Program-made: the position numbers and the translations under genes
Part shown: positions 18,617 through 28,128 of the stretch, one piece after another
Numbering within the stretch: position 1 is the stretch's first letter
Layout of the letters: every line of letters begins with the position of its first letter
Notes under the pieces: model-generated
What the model was told of the DNA's origin: nothing
What the model saw: the letters and a program-made list of their open reading frames with translations, nothing else
Database searches by the model: none
Origin: DAMBHY01 sp032068765
Lineage (GTDB): Bacteria > Bacteroidota > Bacteroidia > Bacteroidales > Dysgonomonadaceae
Assembly (NCBI GenBank): GCA_032068765.1
Contig: DAMBHY010000004.1
Coordinates: 62,001-126,000 of the forward strand
Direction: 5' to 3'
DNA: 64,000 bases

Positions 18617-19039
18617 TTAAAAGTGCAACAATTTTATTTTCATGTTCATATTATCATTGATTGTGAATTGAACATCTTTAAATTTTGGAGCCTTAACCGA
18701 AGGTTTGAAATTGTTGGAAAAAGCAAAACCTTCTTTCGGAATTCCCAGCATATTTTGGTCGCATTTGCCATCACCGTTTTCGTCATGAAATATAGCTAAT
18801 CCGTAGGTTCCGTTAGGCAAATCTATGGTTTTGGAAACCTGATTGCCTGTTACCGGAATGACTATTTTCCTTACTTGCTTTCCCTCTTTTGGGAATGATG
18901 ATTGACGATCGAAAACACCAATAACTATTTGACCTTTCGACTCCTTTATATTGGTAACCGTTACAGTGAAATCAGTATCAAGTGCATACATTCCAAAGAC
19001 GATGAATATTGATAAAAACATTAATGCGACTCTTTTCAT
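18617..19039 (-). CDS. DUF2141 secreted protein
   Basis: A 140-residue protein with a cleavable signal (1-20). The body matches DUF2141: FTVTVTNIKESKGQIVIGVFD near the start, GTYGLAIFHDENGDGKCD and IPKEGFAFSNN in the middle. The acidic DENGDGKCD looks like a calcium-type loop. Expected in the periplasm or outside; biochemical role unknown. It is a single-gene unit with its own terminator. Confidence 0.88.
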   Translation of the reverse strand: MKRVALMFLSIFIVFGMYALDTDFTVTVTNIKESKGQIVIGVFDRQSSFPKEGKQVRKIVIPVTGNQVSKTIDLPNGTYGLAIFHDENGDGKCDQNMLGIPKEGFAFSNNFKPSVKAPKFKDVQFTINDNMNMKIKLLHF

Positions 19040-19129
19040 AACTATTTTATAATAAGAACTCTTATATTAGATTATAAAAATACTGAATAGTTTAAAGCAT
19101 AATAACAAGTGTGGATTAAATAAGATTAA

Positions 19130-19155
19130 AAAAACCGGACATTTTTGCCCGGTTT
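19130..19155 (-). terminator. Intrinsic terminator of the DUF4301 gene
   Basis: AAACCGG (19132-19138) pairs with CCGGTTT (19149-19155); read on the minus strand it is followed by seven T. Confidence 0.88.
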
Positions 19156-19194
19156 ATATAATTTTATAGATACAATTTACTGTTTAATATATCT

Positions 19195-20736
19195 TTAGTT
19201 TTCGACATCAGTTCTATTTGAGTGTTCCGGACGCAATAAATCATTTACAGTTTTTACTGGATTAAAGGTTATAATCGGAACCTCTACAAAAATTGTATTC
19301 CAGTCACTCATGCCACCATTCCATAGTCCTGGTAACTCCAATGCTTTCAAAGCTTTACCATTGTAAGTTTTTTCTGAAATAAACCCGGTTTCAGCATCAA
19401 CATATTTTGTCAAATCGAATTTTTCACCTTTATAATTCTTCAGTCCACAAACAATATCCACAGGATTAAAGTGTGTACCATTTTTGAAAACATTTACTGC
19501 CTCAACATTATTTTTATCAATCTGAGAACTTTCCAATATTTGAAGAGAATAAGAACCATCAGAATTTTTTGCAATAAATGGTCCTCCTCCTGGCTCACCT
19601 TGATTTTTCACCATACCACAAACGCGAATGGGGCGATTCAGTTTTCTTTTCAAATATTCGGGCAATGATTCCAATTGTTGGACTTCTGAAGGAGTGATAA
19701 ACAAAACTTTTTTGGTAAAATCCAACATTTCTGTCAATTTGTCATCTGTATAATTTCCTTCTTCGAGCATTTCCAAATATTCGAAGATTTGGCGCTGAGT
19801 TTTAACTAAAATGCCTGCCAGCAGTTTTTTATAACGTGCGTTCTCTTCTTTCAATCGATCACTTACCACATTATCGATATTCTTTATAAAAACTACATCC
19901 GAATCAATTTCATTTAAGTTTTCAATTAATGCGCCATGTCCACCGGGACGGAAGAGAATTTCCCCATGTTCATTTCTAAATGGTTCATTATCGGGTGTAA
20001 CAGCAATTGTGTCAGTACTATGCTTTTGTATGCTGTAAGAAATTTCATATTCTACTCCTAACTTTTGGCCATATCCTGTTTTACGTGCTGCAACCAACAA
20101 CTCAAACAAAGGCAAATGTTCAGGACTAACCGTAAAATGTAAACACACCTTATTATTTTCATCCTTAATATAATCAACTCCTTCAGTCAAGTGTTCCCCC
20201 ACAGGAGTACGGTTCCCTTCTTTATATTTATGGAACAATATAAGACCTTTTGGTAGACTGCCGTAATTTAAACCTTTGGGATTTAACAGACCTTGAATAA
20301 TATTTTTATATTCACCCATTTCCAACATCATTGGCACATTTTTCCCAAAAACATCTTTACAAATGCCATTTAAAGAATTATAGAATGCAAATCTGTCAAT
20401 ATTGTCAAAGAATTTTTTTTCGGCATCCGTTTGAGGGGTATCATATTCAGCAGAAAGCATTGTATACAAATCTTTAAACATACGTGTTGCAGCTCCCGAA
20501 GCCGGTACAAACTTCAATATCTTATGCCCTTTGCTTTTATACTCGTCCCACAGATGAGTATATTCGTCAATTTCTTTATCTTCAAATTGAAGGATTCCAT
20601 TACCTATGGAAGCTGCAGATTTAATTTCAAGAAAAGGAAATCCTTTTTTAAATCTGTCTATTTGTTTCTGCATTTTTTCCTCGTTAGTTAGATGAAGTGC
20701 CAATTTTTCTGAATCATGTTGAGTTTGCATAGTCAT
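19195..20736 (-). CDS. DUF4301 family protein
   Basis: A 513-residue cytosolic protein matching DUF4301, a family nearly confined to Bacteroidota and thought from its fold to be nucleotidyltransferase-like. A phosphate-loop-like PASGAATRMFKDL (about 76-88), RPGGHGALIENLN (about 264-276) and GQPGGGP-like EPGGGPF near 400 are the clearest blocks. No signal peptide. The enzymatic role is not established. It stands between the DUF2141 gene and dnaK, divergent from dnaK. Confidence 0.85.
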   Translation of the reverse strand: MTMQTQHDSEKLALHLTNEEKMQKQIDRFKKGFPFLEIKSAASIGNGILQFEDKEIDEYTHLWDEYKSKGHKILKFVPASGAATRMFKDLYTMLSAEYDTPQTDAEKKFFDNIDRFAFYNSLNGICKDVFGKNVPMMLEMGEYKNIIQGLLNPKGLNYGSLPKGLILFHKYKEGNRTPVGEHLTEGVDYIKDENNKVCLHFTVSPEHLPLFELLVAARKTGYGQKLGVEYEISYSIQKHSTDTIAVTPDNEPFRNEHGEILFRPGGHGALIENLNEIDSDVVFIKNIDNVVSDRLKEENARYKKLLAGILVKTQRQIFEYLEMLEEGNYTDDKLTEMLDFTKKVLFITPSEVQQLESLPEYLKRKLNRPIRVCGMVKNQGEPGGGPFIAKNSDGSYSLQILESSQIDKNNVEAVNVFKNGTHFNPVDIVCGLKNYKGEKFDLTKYVDAETGFISEKTYNGKALKALELPGLWNGGMSDWNTIFVEVPIITFNPVKTVNDLLRPEHSNRTDVEN

Positions 20737-20863
20737 TGGATATTTTTCTCTCTTGTTTTTAGAATTTATGATATCAAAGATAAAACTTTATTTTAATAGT
20801 TCATGTTATGTATATGGTTTTAAATGCTACTAAGACACATTTATCAGACATTTTGTCATATTT

Positions 20864-20894
20864 TTTGGTTGAAAAGATTTTTGGCACAGTATTT
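20864..20894 (+). promoter_or_regulatory. dnaK promoter region
   Basis: TTTG (20864-20867) and AGTATTTG (20887-20894) are 19 bases apart, the spacing of Bacteroidota sigma-70 promoters, though the -7 TA is AG. The same stretch also reads TTGGCAC-N5-TTGA (20879-20894), one base from a sigma-54 -24/-12 element. No CIRCE inverted repeat is seen. Confidence 0.4.
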
Positions 20895-20957
20895 GAAATA
20901 AAACAAGTACAAATAACTAAAATAGAAAACTTAAAAATTAAATAATAAATCAAGATT

Positions 20958-22883
20958 ATGGGAAAAATTATTGGTATAGACTTAGGAACAACCAACTCCT
21001 GTGTTGCCGTAATGGAAGGCAGCGAACCGGTTGTAATTCCTAACAATGAAGGCAAACGCACCACTCCATCCGTAGTGGCGTTTATGGACAATGGCGAACG
21101 TAAAGTAGGAGATCCTGCAAAACGCCAAGCCATTACAAATCCTAAAAACACGGTATATTCCATTAAAACATTTATGGGTGAAACTTTTGATCAGGTTCAA
21201 AAGGAAAAGGCTCGTGTACCCTATCAGGTATCAAGAGGTGATAACAATACTCCTCGTGTAGATATCAATGGTCACTTATACTCACCTCAGGAAATCTCGG
21301 CAATCATTCTTCAAAAAATGAAAAAAACAGCTGAAGATTATCTTGGACAAGAAGTAAAAGAAGCTGTAATTACAGTTCCTGCTTATTTTAGCGACGCTCA
21401 ACGTCAGGCCACCAAAGAAGCCGGAGAAATTGCAGGTTTGAATGTTCGCCGTATCGTGAACGAACCGACTGCAGCTGCATTGGCTTATGGTCTTGACAAA
21501 CAAAACAAAGATTCTAAAATCGCAGTATTCGACCTTGGTGGTGGTACCTTCGATATTTCTATCCTTGAATTAGGTGATGGTGTTTTCGAGGTAAAATCTA
21601 CTAACGGTGATACTCACCTTGGTGGTGACGACTTTGACCAACGTATTATTGACTGGTTAGCTCAGGAATTTTTGAACGACGAAGGAATTGACTTGCGAAA
21701 GGATCCAATGGCATTGCAACGTTTGAAAGAAGCTGCTGAAAAATCTAAAATAGAACTTTCAAGCTCAACTTCTACAGAAATCAATTTGCCATACATAATG
21801 CCTGTTAACGGAATTCCAAAACACTTGGTAAAAACATTAACTCGTGCTAAATTCGAACAATTGGCAGACGATTTGTTGCAAAAATGTATTGCTCCTTGTC
21901 AAACAGCTTTGAAAGATGCAGGTTTGTCAACTTCTGATATTGACGAAGTTATCCTTGTAGGTGGTTCTACTCGTATTCCTGCCGTTCAGGCATTGGTAGA
22001 GAAAGTTTTCAATAAAACTCCTCACAAAGGTGTAAACCCTGACGAAGTTGTTGCAATCGGAGCAGCCATTCAAGGTGCTGTTTTGACAGGTGAAGTTAAA
22101 GATGTATTGTTGTTGGATGTTACCCCACTTTCTTTAGGTATAGAAACAATGGGTGGTGTAATGACTCGCTTGATTGACGCCAACACAACAATTCCTACAA
22201 AGAAAAGCGAGATTTTCTCCACTGCAAGTGACAACCAGCCTTCTGTACAAATCAATGTATTGCAAGGAGAACGCTCTCTAGCGCGCGACAACAAACAAAT
22301 CGGCGTGTTCAATTTGGATGGTATACCACCCGCACCACGCGGCATTCCTCAAATTGAAGTTACTTTCGACATTGACGCAAACGGAATTTTGAATGTTTCT
22401 GCTAAAGATAAAGCAACAGGAAAAGAACAAAAAATTCGTATCGAAGCATCTTCCGGACTGAGCGATGAAGAGATTAAACGCATGAAAGAAGAAGCTGCAG
22501 CCAATGCAGAATCAGACAAAAGAGAAAAAGAACGTATCGACAAATTGAACCAAGCAGACTCAATGATTTTCCAAACAGAAAAACAATTGAACGAACTTGG
22601 CGATAAACTACCTGCCGATAAAAAAGCTCCTATCGAAGCAGCATTAAACAAATTGAAAGATGCTCACAAAGCACAAGATATCGCTGGTATTGATAGTGCA
22701 ATGAATGAACTGAATACTGTATTCCAAGCAGCTTCACAAGAAATGTATAATGCACAAAATGCTCAAAGTGGAGCACAGGGAGGAAATCCTTTTGATGGTA
22801 CTCAAGGAGGTCAACAATCTCAATCTAACGGTAGCAACACTGCTGATGATGTTACAGATGTTGATTTTGAGGAAGTGAAGTAA
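20958..22883 (+). CDS. dnaK: Chaperone DnaK (Hsp70)
   Basis: A 641-residue Hsp70. The ATPase domain shows [18 protein letters not shown] (4-21), the connect loop [12 protein letters not shown] and [13 protein letters not shown]; the linker [14 protein letters not shown] leads to the substrate-binding domain, and the tail ends in Gln/Gly/Asn-rich sequence with acidic [11 protein letters not shown]. Codon usage is typical of a highly expressed gene. It is monocistronic with a strong terminator; dnaJ and grpE are not in the window. Confidence 0.98.
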   Translation: MGKIIGIDLGTTNSCVAVMEGSEPVVIPNNEGKRTTPSVVAFMDNGERKVGDPAKRQAITNPKNTVYSIKTFMGETFDQVQKEKARVPYQVSRGDNNTPRVDINGHLYSPQEISAIILQKMKKTAEDYLGQEVKEAVITVPAYFSDAQRQATKEAGEIAGLNVRRIVNEPTAAALAYGLDKQNKDSKIAVFDLGGGTFDISILELGDGVFEVKSTNGDTHLGGDDFDQRIIDWLAQEFLNDEGIDLRKDPMALQRLKEAAEKSKIELSSSTSTEINLPYIMPVNGIPKHLVKTLTRAKFEQLADDLLQKCIAPCQTALKDAGLSTSDIDEVILVGGSTRIPAVQALVEKVFNKTPHKGVNPDEVVAIGAAIQGAVLTGEVKDVLLLDVTPLSLGIETMGGVMTRLIDANTTIPTKKSEIFSTASDNQPSVQINVLQGERSLARDNKQIGVFNLDGIPPAPRGIPQIEVTFDIDANGILNVSAKDKATGKEQKIRIEASSGLSDEEIKRMKEEAAANAESDKREKERIDKLNQADSMIFQTEKQLNELGDKLPADKKAPIEAALNKLKDAHKAQDIAGIDSAMNELNTVFQAASQEMYNAQNAQSGAQGGNPFDGTQGGQQSQSNGSNTADDVTDVDFEEVK

Positions 22884-22906
22884 TTATTTTACACTTATAT
22901 AAACTA

Positions 22907-22934
22907 AAAGCGGCAAATTGATGCCGCTTTTTTT
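22907..22934 (+). terminator. Intrinsic terminator of dnaK
   Basis: AAAGCGGC (22907-22914) pairs perfectly with GCCGCTTT (22923-22930), with the T-run continuing to 22934. Confidence 0.9.
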
Positions 22935-22954
22935 ATTATAATTAAAAAATAGAA

Positions 22955-23428
22955 TTATCCTTCCAAATTTTCCTTCATGATAGGAATTTCACGTTTAATA
23001 TTCTGACTTAATGAAATCAGCGTTTCTGTAGCTACAACTCCATTGATTTCCTGAATGCGGTTGTTCAGCAAATCCATCAGATGTTCATTGTCGCGTGCAA
23101 ATACTTTCAGCAGTAAAGTATAAGGTCCGGTAGTAAAGTGACATTCTGTAATTTCCGCAATTTTCTCAAACTCCGGCACCACATCTTTGTACATAGAGCC
23201 TTTTTCGAGCTTTACTCCGATGTAAGCACTTGAGGCATAACCCAATATTTTAGGGTTTACAAAATAACCTGAACCTGTGATTATATTATTTTCCACCATA
23301 CGCTGCACACGTTGATGAATGGCAGCACGTGAGACACCACACTTTTCCGCAACATCTCTAAAAGGTATACGCGCGTTTTGAGATATAATTAAAAGTATCT
23401 GTCTGTCTAATTTGTCTATCTTGTCCAT
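22955..23428 (-). CDS. Lrp/AsnC-family transcriptional regulator
   Basis: A 157-residue feast/famine regulator. N-terminal winged helix (1-60) with DRQILLIISQNARIPFRDVA and the recognition helix VSRAAIHQRVQRM; C-terminal RAM ligand-binding/oligomerisation domain (about 68-145). Such proteins usually sense amino acids. No biosynthetic or transport gene is adjacent, so the target is unknown; it faces dnaK across the dnaK terminator. Confidence 0.93.
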   Translation of the reverse strand: MDKIDKLDRQILLIISQNARIPFRDVAEKCGVSRAAIHQRVQRMVENNIITGSGYFVNPKILGYASSAYIGVKLEKGSMYKDVVPEFEKIAEITECHFTTGPYTLLLKVFARDNEHLMDLLNNRIQEINGVVATETLISLSQNIKREIPIMKENLEG

Positions 23429-23539
23429 TACTGCATTTTTTTACAAAAGTATAAAAAATATCGCAGCATTGTGACAAATTGAACGATTTTTATACGAGAA
23501 CGTTAATTTAAGCTACAAAGTGATTATAAAATGACAAAA

Positions 23540-24214
23540 TCACGTTCTAGATTTGAGAATAAGTTCTCCAATTGCAAAGTCAAAGGGAGTTGTAATTTTT
23601 ATATTCGATATGTCAGACTCCACCAATTCTACATTATGACCTGCATTTTCTACCACAGACGCATCGTCTGTAAACAAATCGGAATAAGGTTGGAGGTATG
23701 CTTTTTTTAAGGTATTACCAGGAAATACCTGTGGCGTTTGTACACATTTCACACGAGTTCTGTCAAGAGCAACACTGTTTTCATCATTTACATATCGCAC
23801 AGAATTAACTTCATCTACTACTGGGATTGCGCCACATTGTTTTTCCGATGCCTTTTTAAAACACTCGTCAATTACTTTTGAAGTTACGAACGGACGCGCG
23901 GCATCATGTACTCCGGTAATTTCTTCATCTGAAATCAAATTTAATGCATTCTTCACAGAATGAAATCTTGTTTCACCGCCTTCCACAATCTCTATAGGAA
24001 TGGTAAAATGATGCTGTGTGCAAAGCTCTTGCCATAAATCATCAAATCCTGCCGGCAATACAACAATTATACGCATGGATGTATCATATTCGTAAAAAGT
24101 TTCTATAGTGCGCATCAAAACAGGCTTTCCACATAAAAGTTGAAATTGTTTGGGAATGGAGCCTCCCGCACGCAATCCTTTTCCACCAGCTACTATGATT
24201 ATGCTGCGCTTCAT
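23540..24214 (-). CDS. ispD: 2-C-methyl-D-erythritol 4-phosphate cytidylyltransferase
   Basis: A 224-residue enzyme of the MEP isoprenoid pathway, joining CTP and MEP. Seen: the Gly-rich CTP loop IIVAGGKGLRAGGSIPKQF (6-24), VHDAARPFV (about 101-109) and the substrate region LDRTRVKCVQTPQVFP. Full length. Its ATG overlaps the xseB stop by one base (TAATG), so it is the last gene of xseA-xseB-ispD. Confidence 0.93.
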   Translation of the reverse strand: MKRSIIIVAGGKGLRAGGSIPKQFQLLCGKPVLMRTIETFYEYDTSMRIIVVLPAGFDDLWQELCTQHHFTIPIEIVEGGETRFHSVKNALNLISDEEITGVHDAARPFVTSKVIDECFKKASEKQCGAIPVVDEVNSVRYVNDENSVALDRTRVKCVQTPQVFPGNTLKKAYLQPYSDLFTDDASVVENAGHNVELVESDISNIKITTPFDFAIGELILKSRT

Positions 24215-24396
24215 TACGAAATAGTTTCTAATATTTTCTGTAACTCTTCGTCTGTTTTAGTCAACTTATCTTTACAATATGCCAAAAGTTCGGAAGCTCT
24301 TTTCACTTTTTCAGTTAATAAATCCACATCCAGTTCATTTGACTCCAATGCAGAAACAATCGCATCCAATTCTTTTTTTGCTTCAGTATATGTCAT
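24214..24396 (-). CDS. xseB: Exodeoxyribonuclease VII small subunit
   Basis: A 60-residue helical subunit of the single-strand exonuclease VII. It has the typical pattern: TYTEAKKELDAIVSALE, then DVDLLTEKVKRASELLAYCKDKL, and ends just after. It starts 5 bases after xseA and overlaps ispD by 1 base. Confidence 0.92.
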   Translation of the reverse strand: MTYTEAKKELDAIVSALESNELDVDLLTEKVKRASELLAYCKDKLTKTDEELQKILETIS

Positions 24397-24401
24397 AGTT
24401 T

Positions 24402-25706
24402 TTAATTTACAGTTGAATCTATTTTACCATCAATAAACAAAGTTTCGATCAAATCGTCTTTAGAAAGATTAGCTTTTGATTTTACAATTCTCCCATTTTT
24501 CAAAGTAAGGGTGTACCCTTTTTTCAATAATGTTTGAGGTGACAACAAATCTATATGCTTATCGTACTGTGAAAGAATGAAAGATTCTTTCTCAAATGTC
24601 TTAGTAACTGCATGGTTTATCCGCAGTTTTAACGCATTCAATTGTTCTGCCTTTTTATCCACATGACGATAAAACTTATAACCTAGTCCATGCGAAAGTT
24701 GATTGATGTAATATGTATTTTTTTGAATAATCTTATTTGCCTGGTGATAAATTGCACTTGACGCATCAGAAAGAAATGCATTTTCATCCTTTACAATTCT
24801 TTCCAAAACACCAACAAGTCTTTCTTCTAAATTTACTATTTCTTCGAAAGCAGCAGCATTGTGCTCAACCAGAAAAACAGCTACCGCGGTAGGTGTTTTA
24901 GCACGGGTGTGTGCCACTGCATCGAGAATGGAAACATCCCGCTCATGTCCAACTCCACTGATTATAGGAAGTGGAAATTGCGCCACGTTCACTGCCAAAT
25001 CATACGAGTCGAAACAGCTCAAATCGGATGCCGCACCGCCTCCTCTTATAATCGCAACAGCATCAAAATATTCGTGGTATGCATAAATCTTTTCTAAAGC
25101 CGCGATGACTGACGCTGCGCTCCTTTCGCCCTGCATGATTGCCGGAAAGAAATGGGTATAAAACGCTACACCATATGAATTGGAATGTAATTGATGCGAG
25201 AAATCTTCATAACCTGCCGCCGTAGGCGAAGAAATGACAGCAATGCGATTCGCTAGTTCGGGTAATTTCAGTGAACTGTTCATTGTCAACATGCCTTCTT
25301 CTGCCAATCGCAAAAGCAGTTTTGCCCGCTGCTTGGCAATATCACCCAAAGTAAACGTTGGGTCGATATCCACAATATTCAGCGAGTATCCGTACAATTC
25401 GTGAAACTCCACCGACACGCACACCAAAACATTTATGCCCGACGTAAAACGTTGTCCCGTTTCACCTTCAAAATATGCGGACAACATCATGTACACATTC
25501 GACCAAATCATGGCTCTCGCTTTTGCGGTAATGTACTGCGTATTCACATCTTTTTCGATAAGTTCCAGATAGCAATGTCCGTTTTGGTTACGCCGCACGT
25601 CACTCGTTTCAGCTCTTACCCAATACACATCAGGGAAGTTACCTTTTACGGCATCCGCTACGTAACCGTTCAGTTCTGATAATGAAAAACTTGCTTTGTC
25701 GCTCAT
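24402..25706 (-). CDS. xseA: Exodeoxyribonuclease VII large subunit
   Basis: A 434-residue catalytic subunit that degrades single-stranded DNA to short oligonucleotides. N-terminal OB fold (1-100, with WVRAETSDVRRNQNGHCYLEL), catalytic domain with IAVISSPTAAGYEDF, the GGGAASDL loop, GVGHERDVSILDAVAHTRAKTPTA (cut here into parts), and a coiled-coil tail that binds XseB. Heads the xseA-xseB-ispD unit. Confidence 0.95.
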   Translation of the reverse strand: MSDKASFSLSELNGYVADAVKGNFPDVYWVRAETSDVRRNQNGHCYLELIEKDVNTQYITAKARAMIWSNVYMMLSAYFEGETGQRFTSGINVLVCVSVEFHELYGYSLNIVDIDPTFTLGDIAKQRAKLLLRLAEEGMLTMNSSLKLPELANRIAVISSPTAAGYEDFSHQLHSNSYGVAFYTHFFPAIMQGERSAASVIAALEKIYAYHEYFDAVAIIRGGGAASDLSCFDSYDLAVNVAQFPLPIISGVGHERDVSILDAVAHTRAKTPTAVAVFLVEHNAAAFEEIVNLEERLVGVLERIVKDENAFLSDASSAIYHQANKIIQKNTYYINQLSHGLGYKFYRHVDKKAEQLNALKLRINHAVTKTFEKESFILSQYDKHIDLLSPQTLLKKGYTLTLKNGRIVKSKANLSKDDLIETLFIDGKIDSTVN

Positions 25707-25813
25707 CGGAGTTTTTTTGTTGTAGAATTAACAAATTTACGAATGTTTCTTCAAAAAGAAAAATCCGTCTCTCGCAACAAGAAACGGATATCAAATTTAC
25801 CAAATTACTGCAC

Positions 25814-26302
25814 TTACTTCTTTTTACCGCCCGAATTGATACCGCTAGTCATCTGTTCTACATCCTTCATCGTAAAATCACCCAAAAACTGAATAACTAC
25901 ATTGTCATCGTCTTTACTCGCAACGGTCATTATCAATTCGCGAATGCTTTCAGGACGACCTTTCATGTAAAAATTCACATTGTCATTGTCTTCCGATTTC
26001 ACACGCATCAACAATTCATATCCGTGGCGAACCTGATTGTTGGCAATACTTATCAATTGTTTCCCTATGGATTGGTTTTCCGTTGAAATAATATAGATGG
26101 AACTAAGTTTGTGAATAAAATTGCCAACGTTCACTCCGCCATAGTTCATATTGGCACTCTTGGGCATCATTTTCAGCATATTTTTTGAGATATATACTGA
26201 TGTAACACCGTCCATTTCGGTAAATTTCTCGAACGGATTTGATTGTGCAAAGCTGACTGATGTCAGCAGCATCATACAGAGATAAATAATAAATTTTTTC
26301 AT
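25814..26302 (-). CDS. DUF4252 secreted protein (copy A)
   Basis: About 162 residues from the ATG at 26302, which opens a clean signal peptide (MKKFIIYLCMMLLTSVSFAQ); an ATG eight codons upstream overlaps the preceding gene and gives a poorer signal. The mature part matches DUF4252, including SKNMLKMMPK and the closing LIMTVASKDDDNVVIQFLGDFT. Four bases separate it from the anti-sigma gene stop. DUF4252 proteins of unknown function are regular companions of ECF sigma factors in Bacteroidales, so it may be part of the regulon or its sensor. Confidence 0.85.
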   Translation of the reverse strand: MKKFIIYLCMMLLTSVSFAQSNPFEKFTEMDGVTSVYISKNMLKMMPKSANMNYGGVNVGNFIHKLSSIYIISTENQSIGKQLISIANNQVRHGYELLMRVKSEDNDNVNFYMKGRPESIRELIMTVASKDDDNVVIQFLGDFTMKDVEQMTSGINSGGKKK

Positions 26303-26306
26303 ATAG

Positions 26307-26822
26307 CTATCTGTTAATTGTTTCATTTATTGTTTTCTGAGTTTTAGAGAGATGCTCGTCCACTTTTTCCAGTGTTTGCATTCCTTTTTGAAAATTTTCG
26401 GAGAATAACTCCAACGCCTTCATCGTTTCTTTGTATGCCTCTTCTTTGTCTTGAATGACTCTTACGTTAGCTTTTAACTCTTTATTCTTCTCATTTTGAT
26501 AAAAAATACCTAACCCAAGAAGAAGGATAAGCGACGCAGCAATAGACGAAATCCAGATATTCAATTTTCTCATTTTCTTCCCCGAAATGCATTCTTTATC
26601 TTCAAGGGAATCTATAAAATGCGATATTTCTTCTTCCGCCTCAATGGGAATCTGCATATCCGGATGGCGCAGCATTTCAAACATTCTTTTTTCCGATTTC
26701 CATTCGGGCAAGATATCTTCCCGAAGGAAAAACTGTTCTAACAATGCTTCCTCTTCCAAAGAAGATGTGCCATTGTAAAACTTTTCTAATAAGTTATATA
26801 TCTTTTTATCTGTCATCATCAT
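26307..26822 (-). CDS. Putative membrane anti-sigma factor
   Basis: A 171-residue protein with a cytoplasmic N-terminal half (1-85) containing FYNGTSSLEEEALLEQFF, a pattern of zinc-free anti-sigma domains, one membrane helix (about 89-108, WISSIAASLILLLGLGIFY), and a periplasmic coiled-coil tail. Three consecutive ATGs at the start make the exact first residue uncertain. It overlaps the sigma gene by 17 bp, which supports coupling and an anti-sigma role. The tail could meet the neighbouring DUF4252 proteins. Confidence 0.75.
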   Translation of the reverse strand: MMMTDKKIYNLLEKFYNGTSSLEEEALLEQFFLREDILPEWKSEKRMFEMLRHPDMQIPIEAEEEISHFIDSLEDKECISGKKMRKLNIWISSIAASLILLLGLGIFYQNEKNKELKANVRVIQDKEEAYKETMKALELFSENFQKGMQTLEKVDEHLSKTQKTINETINR

Positions 26823-27312
26823 TCGTAATTTTTTCTCTGATTTGTTGTCGCGCTCTACTTAGTAATTGTCTAATATTTGCTTCAGACAATTGTGTCGTTT
26901 TTGCAATTTCAGGAACACTTAGATTTGCCCAGTGGCGCAATTTCATCACTTTCCGTTGATTACTGTTCAGTAGATTCATACAATATGAAACCCTCAACAA
27001 GTCCTCTTTTGCAATCAACTCATTTTCAATGTCATTATTTGTATCTTTATCAATTTCTTCGTGCGATACAAATTCGGTAGTTTTATATTTCGATTTCAAA
27101 AAGTCTAGTGCCTGATTCTTTGCCGTAGTGAGGATAAAAGCACGTTCATTGTTCACCTGGGGCAAGTTTTCTCGCTGATACCACAGTTTGGCATACACTT
27201 CCTGAATGATATCTTTTGTATCATCAGCATTGTGCACCATCACCATACATACGCGGTAAGCATCTTGATAATAAGGCAAATATTTCTTTTTGAAATCTTC
27301 GGAAGTCATCAA
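26806..27312 (-). CDS. ECF RNA polymerase sigma factor
   Basis: A 168-residue sigma-70 family protein. Region 2 is at about 10-80 (YYQDAYRVCMVMVHNADDTKDIIQEVYAKLW), region 4 at about 115-165 (LNSNQRKVMKLRHWANLSVPEIA and LSEANIRQLLSRARQQIRE). Region 3 is absent, as in all ECF sigmas. It lies between two DUF4252 genes and its own anti-sigma gene, a small envelope-response cassette. Confidence 0.93.
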   Translation of the reverse strand: MMTSEDFKKKYLPYYQDAYRVCMVMVHNADDTKDIIQEVYAKLWYQRENLPQVNNERAFILTTAKNQALDFLKSKYKTTEFVSHEEIDKDTNNDIENELIAKEDLLRVSYCMNLLNSNQRKVMKLRHWANLSVPEIAKTTQLSEANIRQLLSRARQQIREKITNDDDR

Positions 27313-27418
27313 TGAGCTGTTTAATCGTTGAAGCGTTAATTTGTAAAGAAGCGTTCAGTTCCAGATTTTATCTAACTATGAACATCAAACAATAAACGTT
27401 TAACATTTTCTTGTTTTT

Positions 27419-27889
27419 TTATATTTCATCATTTTTATTTACCATCTCGTACACTTTTTCAGGTGAAAATCTTCCTTTAATTCGCACTATCGCAGGATCA
27501 TCTCCTGAAGTAATTATCAGCAATTCGCGTATCTGATCTTTCACTATCTTTGCAAAAATCCGCACTTTTCCTTCCTCTGTATTGGACTTTATAAATGTTT
27601 CATATCTATTATCATTCACCAACGATAATTGTTGATGGAATCTGTCCTTCGTTTGTTGGTCGCACTCCTCAAGCGATATTACCTGTACACCTGTTATCTT
27701 GCATCCTTTTAATTCTTTATTAATAAAAGGTGATGCGATAAACATCAAAAACCTTCCTACACTTACTTTTTCAGCCTTCTTCGAGTAAGCGAATGCCTGA
27801 TAGAAATCGTTAACAGAAATGCGTCTTTGACTAAATCCTGTCACAGACAGGCAAAATACCATCAATAAAATAAAATAACGTTTGTGCAT
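27419..27889 (-). CDS. DUF4252-like secreted protein (copy B)
   Basis: A 156-residue exported protein with a signal ending near FSQ. It resembles copy A downstream, most clearly in the C-terminal LLIITSGDDPAIVRIKGRFS. It precedes the sigma gene by 106 bases, so it is either the first gene of the same unit or a separately expressed target. Weaker match than copy A. Confidence 0.7.
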   Translation of the reverse strand: MHKRYFILLMVFCLSVTGFSQRRISVNDFYQAFAYSKKAEKVSVGRFLMFIASPFINKELKGCKITGVQVISLEECDQQTKDRFHQQLSLVNDNRYETFIKSNTEEGKVRIFAKIVKDQIRELLIITSGDDPAIVRIKGRFSPEKVYEMVNKNDEI

Positions 27890-28067
27890 ATTGGGTTTGT
27901 TTTAGTAACAGTAGACAAGTGAACTGAGTAAACTGCTCTTGCAAAGTATATCTTTTATTATCAGCAAAGCTTATCCTCTTTTACTTTCTTTATTGTTTTA
28001 GTCCTCGTTCTACAATATAGACGAGCCACAAAAAAAATTGTGACATAAAGTAAAAAATTTTTTTATA

Positions 28068-28101
28068 AAAAAACTGCAAACCCTTGATGAGTCTGCAGTT
28101 A
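28068..28101 (-). terminator. Intrinsic terminator of pepD
   Basis: AACTGCA (28073-28079) pairs with TGCAGTT (28095-28101); the minus strand continues with seven T. It is 28 bases past the pepD stop. Confidence 0.82.
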
Positions 28102-28128
28102 TTATATAATCTGAAAGTAATTTACTTG

